A stretch of DNA of 14,185 bases, from the NCBI GenBank assembly GCA_046756945.1, contig JBHHXI010000078.1:1-14185 (forward strand), read 5' to 3'. A program made the position numbers and the translations under genes. The notes below the pieces were generated by a model. That model searched no databases and was not told the DNA's origin. It was given only the letters and a program-made list of their open reading frames with translations. This DNA comes from JACZQZ01 sp046756945 (GTDB taxonomy: Bacteria; Pseudomonadota; Alphaproteobacteria; Rhodospirillales; 2-02-FULL-58-16). Of the stretch, positions 7,637-11,943 are shown one piece after another; the stretch's first letter is position 1, and each line of letters opens with the position of its first letter.

Positions 7637-7782
7637 TCGCCACCTCCCCGTCGGTTTTCACCGACCGGAATGATCGCCGGAAGGAGACCCACCGTGAACA
7701 CCTCCACGGGGCGGGCGGGAGACTCTTGTGGGCAGGCAAAAACCCACCCGAAAGTGTTGGTCCACCCCTGTCCGCCATGGCG
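7637..7782 (-). promoter_or_regulatory. Likely leader/promoter region of the cbb operon
   Basis: 146 bases between the regulator stop and glpX. The transcribed strand carries a 6-bp stem with GAAA tetraloop, GTCGGT-GAAA-ACCGAC (7650-7665), ending just before the GGGGAGG ribosome site of glpX. Further upstream are a short GTGGG/CCCAC inverted repeat and an imperfect stem followed by five U that could be a weak terminator for the regulator. I see no convincing -35/-10 pair, so the operon may be read partly from the regulator promoter. Confidence 0.4.
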
Positions 7783-8412
7783 TCAGACGCCGCCATCGGC
7801 TTTCAGATGGCAGGCCACGGCCTGGGTCCGGTTTCGCACGTTGAGCTTGCCGTACAGGTTTTTCAGGTGGAACTTGACGGTATTGAGGGAAATGTCCAGA
7901 TCGTCGGCGATCTGGGTGTTGGTGCGGCCGCGGGCGAGCGCCGTGAGCAGTTCCCGTTCGCGCCGCGTCAGGCCGTCGAACGGGTCGGCCTCCGCTATCC
8001 CCATGTCCATGAAGGGAAACACCATGCGCCCCATCGACACCGCGAGGACGCTCTCCACCAGGCGCTCCGGCGGGTCGCCCTTGGAGCAGAAGCCGGCGCC
8101 GCCCAGCTGCATCACCTGGCGCGGCACCTCGGGTGCCGCGTTTCCCGTGTAGACCACGATGCGCGGCGGGTCCGCGCGCTCGCGCAGGGCCTGCAGCACG
8201 GCCCGCCCATCCATGTACGGCATGTTCCAGCCGATCACACCGATGTCGAAGGACAGCCGGTCCACGGCCTCCATGAAACGCTCCCCGTCGGTGGCCGTCG
8301 CCAGCAGGGTGAAGCGGTCGTCCTCGCCGAAAAGCCGGCCGAGGCCTGTCTGAACAAGCGGCGACTTGTCCGCGATCACCATGACGATCCTCTTGGTCCG
8401 CGCTTCGGCCAT
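7783..8412 (-). CDS. NarL/LuxR-type response regulator with degenerate receiver
   Basis: Putative DNA-binding transcription regulator of 209 residues. The N-terminal receiver-like domain spans about residues 8-125 and the C-terminal LuxR-type helix-turn-helix about 147-204 (LTRRERELLTALARGRTNTQIAD and LNTVKFHLKNLYGKLNVRNRTQAV). In the receiver the stretch FDIGVIGWNMPYMDG aligns with the usual phospho-acceptor segment, but the aspartate position holds glycine (G61). One acidic-pocket residue (D15) and the usual threonine (T89) and lysine (K111) remain. It is therefore likely to be an atypical regulator that responds to something other than phosphorylation. It lies 146 bases upstream of glpX in the same direction, so it is a candidate regulator of the cbb operon, with no LysR-type CbbR nearby. 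The ATG has GGGGA 3 bases upstream. The target genes are inference. Confidence 0.88.
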   Translation of the reverse strand: MAEARTKRIVMVIADKSPLVQTGLGRLFGEDDRFTLLATATDGERFMEAVDRLSFDIGVIGWNMPYMDGRAVLQALRERADPPRIVVYTGNAAPEVPRQVMQLGGAGFCSKGDPPERLVESVLAVSMGRMVFPFMDMGIAEADPFDGLTRRERELLTALARGRTNTQIADDLDISLNTVKFHLKNLYGKLNVRNRTQAVACHLKADGGV

Positions 8413-8647
8413 CGATCCCCGCGTGTTCGGGCAGGCTCACCCGCAATGAATACCGGTTAAGAATTTGTTTGAAAAGTTCGACGTGGCCGCGGCGCCCTGC
8501 CCTAGTGGCCTTCCGGCGCATGGTCCGGCCGCCGGGGAAACCGCCCCGGCCGGGGGCGTGAGCAGCATGTCCCGGTAGGCTTCTACACTAGCACCATTGG
8601 GGCTATTCTCGCCATTCACATTGAAAAGGGCGGCGCGGGGGTGCTCG
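8413..8647. promoter_or_regulatory. Divergent intergenic region
   Basis: 235 bases between the regulator (leftward) and the 70-residue gene (rightward), so promoters for both should lie here. An AT-richer patch at about 8447-8480 is the best place for the regulator promoter. CCGGGG-AAACCG-CCCCGG (8532-8549) is a 6-bp GC inverted repeat. I cannot assign -35/-10 boxes with confidence, and a 60-codon open frame on the minus strand here has no coding support. Confidence 0.35.
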
Positions 8648-8860
8648 ATGGGCGATCAAATCGACGAAGAATTCACGCGGGCCGACGAAATCCTGGCCGG
8701 AACCCTGAAAGCCTTCCGCGACGAAGGCGTCCGCCCCGGCGTCTACGCGGCGGCCCTGCTTCAGGTTGGGGTCTTCTCCATGCTCATGGTGGGCGAGGAC
8801 GGCGACGAAGTGGTCAGGTTCGTGCGCAAACTCATTCAAAAGCGCGATCAAGGTCAATAA
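8648..8860 (+). CDS. Small conserved-looking hypothetical protein, 70 residues
   Basis: I do not recognise the family. The protein is acidic at the N-terminus (MGDQIDEEFTRADEI), has a predicted amphipathic helix, then an apolar segment VYAAALLQVGVFSMLMV (32-48), and ends in a charged helix VRFVRKLIQKRDQGQ. This alternating all-helical layout reads as a real small protein rather than noise. The ATG at 8648 lies behind a purine/G-rich stretch; a TTG start at 8597 would add 17 residues without better support. It ends 15 bases from the stop of ipdC, convergently. It could be a small dimerising or regulatory partner; no function can be assigned. Confidence 0.65.
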   Translation: MGDQIDEEFTRADEILAGTLKAFRDEGVRPGVYAAALLQVGVFSMLMVGEDGDEVVRFVRKLIQKRDQGQ

Positions 8861-8875
8861 TCCCAGTGCCCTGCA

Positions 8876-10519
8876 TCACGCGTCCGCCCCGGGTTTCCCG
8901 GCCGGCTCGGTGAGCCGCCGAATGGCCGAGACGTAACGCTCCAACACGGGCGAAATGGCGCCGCGGGCCAGCATCACCTCGATGAGCTGGAACTGGCCGC
9001 GCCCGGTGACCGCCGCCGCCAGCGCATCCCTCAGTTCCCGGCGGGTGAGGACCCGCCGGCCATGCCCGCCCAGGGCCTCGGCGATGGCCGCGAAGTTCCA
9101 TTCGTCCAGGTCGTTGTAGCGGGTTTCCGGCTGGAAGGTGCGCAGCATCTCCCAGCTCGCGTTGTTGAACACGATCACCACCGGGTCCCAGGCGTAGCGC
9201 CGGCAGTTGCCCAGCTCCCAGCCGGTCATCTGGAAGGCGCCGTCGCCGACCAGGATCAGCGGCCGTTCTCCGGTGGTGGCCTGGATGCCGATTCCGGCCG
9301 GGATGCCGAAGCCCATGGTCGCGTAATAGCCGGGCGCCACCATCGGGGTCTGGACGATGTCCATGGCCGTGAACAGGCAATCGCCCACATCCGACGCGAT
9401 GGGCATGGTGCCGTGGGCGTCGAACATGTCGTTGACGGCGGTCGCCACGTCGATGGGCTGGATCGGCGCCTCGTCGGCCCGAAGGCCGCGCGGCGCCGGG
9501 GTGCGCGGCCGGGCCACGGTCTCGCGGCGCTCTTCGACGCGGGCCAGCAGGGCGTCGATCAGGCCGGCCAGGGGCACATTGGGATAGATATGAAAGCCCA
9601 GGCGCACCTCCCGGTCGGCGGCGGCGATGACGCGGCGCATGTTGATGTGACGCGCCGAGACGCCGAAGTTGGTGTCCGACAGGATGACGCCGAGCAGCAG
9701 CAGGGCGTCGGAGCTCTCCACCATCTCCGCCACCTCGGGGTCTCCGGCCACGCCCATGTAGGTGCCGATCAACGGCGCCTCGGGGGCGGTGAGAAGGCCG
9801 CGCCCCATGAAGCTGGTCGCCACCGGCAGGCCGAGGCGGCGCGCAAGCTGCGCCACCTTGTCTTCCAGGCGGTACCGGCGCAGCTCGACGCCGGCCATCA
9901 CCATCGGCGTCCGCGCCCGGTCGAGGCGGTCGAGGATCTCCTCGGCGCAGGCGGCCACCGCCTCGTCGTCCACCGGCGACGGGGACGCGGTGGTGACGGG
10001 ACCGCACTCGGCGGTCACCATGTCCCGGGGCAGCTCGATGTAGACGGGCCGCGACCACTCGCGGCAACTGCGCAATACCCGGGCGATATCGGCGGGCGCC
10101 CGGACCGGATCGTCGAGCACCGCTTGGTCGCAGGTGACCTCGGTATAGACGCGGAACTGGGAGTCCAGCGTCTTGCCCTGGTGATGGAGGAGCAGACCGC
10201 GGCGCGCCTCGGCGGCGCCGGGGGCGGCGGAAATCACCACCAGCGGGCTTTTCTCGGCATAGGCCCCGGTCACCGCGTTGACCATATTGAAGGCGCCGGC
10301 GCCGTAGGTGATGGCGGCGACCCCGAGGGCGCTGTTGAAGCGCGCCGCGGCGTCCGCCGCGAACCCGACGGCGGGCTCGTGGCTGACCGTGTAGAGGGGC
10401 AGGATTTCTGATTCCTCCATGACCTTGAAAAAGGGCAGGGCGAAATCGCCGGGAATGCCGAACACCTCCCGGGCACCGTGATCCTTCAGGGCGTGAAGCA
10501 GGGTTTCGCCGAGTGTCAT
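8876..10519 (-). CDS. ipdC: Indole-3-pyruvate / phenylpyruvate decarboxylase
   Basis: TPP-dependent decarboxylase of aromatic 2-oxoacids; in Azospirillum it is the key enzyme of indole-3-acetic acid synthesis through indolepyruvate. 547 residues, full length. The N-terminal domain has GIPGDFALPFFKV (21-33) with D25, the catalytic glutamate E48 in SHEPAVGFAADAAAR, AITYGAGAFNMVNAV (69-83), and the HH pair at 112-113 in LLLHHQGKTLD. The C-terminal TPP-binding motif runs from GDG (425-427) to NN (452-453), followed by SWEMLRTFQPE. These stretches match my memory of A. brasilense IpdC almost word for word. The start MTLGETLLHALK fits that protein's N-terminus; the upstream ribosome site (GGATGA) is weak. 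Acting as a phenylpyruvate decarboxylase is equally possible. It is a single gene with its own promoter region and converges on the 70-residue gene. Confidence 0.93.
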   Translation of the reverse strand: MTLGETLLHALKDHGAREVFGIPGDFALPFFKVMEESEILPLYTVSHEPAVGFAADAAARFNSALGVAAITYGAGAFNMVNAVTGAYAEKSPLVVISAAPGAAEARRGLLLHHQGKTLDSQFRVYTEVTCDQAVLDDPVRAPADIARVLRSCREWSRPVYIELPRDMVTAECGPVTTASPSPVDDEAVAACAEEILDRLDRARTPMVMAGVELRRYRLEDKVAQLARRLGLPVATSFMGRGLLTAPEAPLIGTYMGVAGDPEVAEMVESSDALLLLGVILSDTNFGVSARHINMRRVIAAADREVRLGFHIYPNVPLAGLIDALLARVEERRETVARPRTPAPRGLRADEAPIQPIDVATAVNDMFDAHGTMPIASDVGDCLFTAMDIVQTPMVAPGYYATMGFGIPAGIGIQATTGERPLILVGDGAFQMTGWELGNCRRYAWDPVVIVFNNASWEMLRTFQPETRYNDLDEWNFAAIAEALGGHGRRVLTRRELRDALAAAVTGRGQFQLIEVMLARGAISPVLERYVSAIRRLTEPAGKPGADA

Positions 10520-10785
10520 CGTCGGTCATCCGCGTAGGCCGGAAGGCGGACCCGGCCGTGTCCTTCAGTATTGAATATCGGTGCTGGGAGCGCGGACGCA
10601 ATGGTTCAAACGCAGAGAACCGTCCATGGATGGTCTGCAACGGGCACTCGTGCTACCTTTGCGGCCGTTAACGGGGCTGTCCTTTCTTTTTACGCACCAT
10701 TGGGCATGCGCCCGCGGGCCGGCGATCGATCGACGCCGGCCGGGATCACGGGCGTCGCGTGGCATTTGCGAAGTGCGGGGAAGCC
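10520..10785. promoter_or_regulatory. Divergent region between ipdC and the 53-residue gene, with two inverted repeats
   Basis: 266 bases that should hold the ipdC promoter (leftward) and that of the small gene (rightward). Two dyads are clear. ACCGTCCATGGATGGT (10619-10634) is a 16-base palindrome with one mismatched pair and is operator-like. GGCCGGCG, 9 bases, CGCCGGCC (10717-10741) is a perfect 8-bp inverted repeat whose loop ATCGATCGA is itself palindromic. I could not identify convincing -35/-10 boxes. Confidence 0.45.
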
Positions 10786-10947
10786 GTGAGCAGCGATAGT
10801 CCTCACAAGATCCTTGGTCAGCTGTTGTGTCTGCTGGGGTTTCACGACTATCACGTCGTCAGCGGAATCTTCGGATTCGGCGGCGCCGGCAACGTCGAGA
10901 AGATGGAATGCCGGCGCTGCGGCCATGTCACCACCCGCCAGGCATGA
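10786..10947 (+). CDS. Small putative zinc-ribbon-like protein, 53 residues
   Basis: Not recognised as a named family. A leading C15...H20 (CLLGFHDYH) and a trailing C42-x2-C45 (ECRRCGH) give four possible metal ligands, the layout of small C-H/C-C zinc-binding proteins that resemble phage or accessory proteins of the type C-x-x-GFH...CxRCG. The GTG start at 10786 has CGGGGA 4 bases upstream; a longer ATG start at 10759 is possible but adds residues with no motif. The protein is followed by about 180 bases and then the plus-strand terminator at 11202-11229. Function unknown. Confidence 0.55.
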   Translation: MSSDSPHKILGQLLCLLGFHDYHVVSGIFGFGGAGNVEKMECRRCGHVTTRQA

Positions 10948-11132
10948 CCGGCGTCGACGGACTCGGCCATGCGGGCACCCCCGCCGCCCGGCTTTTGGAA
11001 TGGTAAATCCCCCGGCAAAAGCGGCGGCTGCCCCCGTTCGGCCCCGATTCGCGGCACGCCGTCGGCGCCTCCGTTCCGCCGCCACGGTGGTCCAAGGAAA
11101 TGCTTGAGGCGGCGTACATGGCCGGCTATCAT
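10948..11132. other. GC-rich spacer without a recognisable gene
   Basis: I see no supported gene here. Open frames on both strands are low-complexity Arg/Ala/Gly/Pro translations typical of random GC-rich DNA. It probably forms the 3' part of the transcript of the 53-residue gene before the terminator. Confidence 0.4.
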
Positions 11133-11158
11133 AAAAAACCGGGCCCGAAGGCCCGGTT
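11133..11158 (-). terminator. Rho-independent terminator, minus strand
   Basis: A perfect 9-bp stem AACCGGGCC/GGCCCGGTT with TTCG loop is followed directly by a U-run (six in all, counting the two paired). It would end leftward transcripts, most likely the candidate small RNA. Confidence 0.7.
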
Positions 11159-11220
11159 AAGTTTAACTGGGAGGTTTCACGAGGGTCCGAAGACCCAATC
11201 TGCCGGGCACAACGCCCGGC
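11133..11220 (-). ncRNA. Candidate small RNA with UUCG hairpins and anti-Shine-Dalgarno motif
   Basis: Read on the minus strand this stretch has three stems. The first is GCCGGGC-GTTGT-GCCCGGC, the second GGGTC-TTCG-GACCC, and the third AACCGGGCC-TTCG-GGCCCGGTT followed by a U-run. Two loops are C(UUCG)G, the especially stable tetraloop that marks the strand actually read. Between the second and third stems lies unpaired CCUCCC, complementary to Shine-Dalgarno sequences, as in several alphaproteobacterial regulatory RNAs. Upstream, TTGCAA and TAAAAA spaced by 16 bases may be a promoter, though the start would then fall within the first stem, leaving about 70-80 nucleotides. No protein gene lies to the right on this strand for it to terminate. 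Confidence 0.4.
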
Positions 11221-11229
11221 TCTTTTTTT
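11202..11229 (+). terminator. Rho-independent terminator, plus strand
   Basis: GCCGGGC-ACAAC-GCCCGGC, a perfect 7-bp GC stem, followed by TC and seven T. It is the first strong terminator downstream of the 53-residue gene and would end that transcript. Confidence 0.75.
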
Positions 11230-11298
11230 ACCCATTTTCAAATGAATTGCAACAAGATTTTGTGGCCATCGCAAAAAAAAATACAGCATTTAGTGTAT

Positions 11299-11330
11299 CT
11301 GTGCACATGTTACCCACAGTTCTGTCCACA
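11299..11330 (+). other. Three DnaA-box-like 9-mers in phase
   Basis: CTGTGCACA (11299), TTACCCACA (11310) and CTGTCCACA (11322) resemble the DnaA box TTATNCACA with one or two mismatches each, spaced 11 and 12 bases, so on one face of the helix. A run of nine A lies just upstream (11273-11281). No replication gene is in the window. Confidence 0.3.
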
Positions 11331-11339
11331 TTTCGGACA

Positions 11340-11716
11340 CCGACTCGCACCCCTCCAAACCCCTGTCCGCCGCTTCAGGCGCCGCTGAGCCACGGATTTG
11401 GCGCGGCCCCGGGGATCCTCGATAGGATCGCCCGGCGAAGCACGATTTCGTAGCGCCACCCGGTTTTCGCCGCCCCCCCCTCCGGCGGCGCCCCCCGGCA
11501 ACACGCCCCGCCCCGGGTGACGGGGTGCGAATCGACGCCCGATGATTCGGTCCTTCGTCCGCACGCCTTTGTACGCACGTGGCGGCGCCGGAGGCGGCGC
11601 GGCGTGCCGGCGCAGGCCCGCGCTCCCGTGACCGCATTTCCCGGCCTCGCCGCCACCGCCGAACCCGCCGTGCGCCGCGGGCGTCAGGCGGGCGGCCAGG
11701 CCCCGGCCGCCTCCCC
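11340..11716. other. GC-rich region without a recognisable gene
   Basis: I find no supported gene. It holds C-runs (eight at 11473-11480, six at 11491-11496), a 7-bp inverted repeat CGCCGCC/GGCGGCG (11468-11490), and an interrupted dyad GATCC-TCGATA-GGATC near 11415. The open frames across it on both strands are low-complexity. It could be a decayed gene or repeat remnant. Confidence 0.4.
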
Positions 11717-11811
11717 GTAAAATATACTCAAATTTTATATAAATAACATACAAATAAAAAATATTGCAAACCATGTATTTTACATGTAACAGATAAAAAA
11801 ATGCTGCTTAA
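11717..11811 (+). promoter_or_regulatory. AT-rich promoter-like island with operator-like palindrome
   Basis: An abrupt AT-rich block in otherwise GC-rich DNA, upstream of the TPR lipoprotein. It contains CATGTA-TTT-TACATG (11772-11786), a perfect 6-bp inverted repeat, and the overlapping palindrome TTACATGTAA (11780-11789). TTGCAA near 11764 with TAACAG 17 bases further on is one possible promoter; the match to the -10 box is poor. It is the most likely promoter and control site for the TPR lipoprotein gene. Confidence 0.5.
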
Positions 11812-11836
11812 GGTAGGCGTCAAAAGTATTGCCCGG

Positions 11837-11909
11837 AAGGGCGGTTGTGAAATGCTCGGTTCCGCCCTTGGGATTTGAAAACCCAAGCATGCCCGGGGCG
11901 GTTTTCGGG
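11837..11909 (+). promoter_or_regulatory. Structured mRNA leader of the TPR lipoprotein gene
   Basis: Three stems follow one another in the leader. The first is AAGGGCGG/CCGCCCTT (11837-11869, 8 bp, 17-base loop). The second is CTTGGG/CCCAAG (11867-11887, 6 bp). The third is CCCG/CGGG (11892-11909). The first and second share bases 11867-11869 and so cannot form fully at once. GGGATTTGA occurs twice (11870 and 11908). It does not match a riboswitch class I know. Confidence 0.4.
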
Positions 11910-11943
11910 ATTTGAGCGATCGGACGCGGAGGAACGTGTTGAG

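Noticed and set aside
7637..7782. CbbR (LysR-type) binding site upstream of glpX
   Set aside because: I looked for a T-N11-A dyad in the right place but found no repeat strong enough to stand above chance, and no CbbR gene is nearby.
8437..8619. 60-codon minus-strand frame between the regulator and the 70-residue gene
   Set aside because: Low-complexity Ala/Pro/Gly content, no clear ribosome site, and it covers the divergent promoter region.
8832..10640. 602-codon minus-strand frame overlapping ipdC and a 449-codon plus-strand frame opposite it
   Set aside because: Both are shadows of ipdC, whose own frame shows all TPP-enzyme motifs. The longer minus frame is Arg/Pro/Gly-rich with no domain.
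11133..11229. CRISPR array or tandem repeat
   Set aside because: The three hairpins have different stem sequences and no equal-length spacers; they read as terminators or a structured RNA.
10690..11774. Minus- and plus-strand frames of 60-200 codons in the non-coding region
   Set aside because: They cross terminators and the AT island, lack start signals, and translate to low-complexity text rich in Arg, Gly, Ala and Pro.
11837..11909. c-di-GMP riboswitch before a pilus-related gene
   Set aside because: The conserved core of the known c-di-GMP classes is not visible; only generic stems are.
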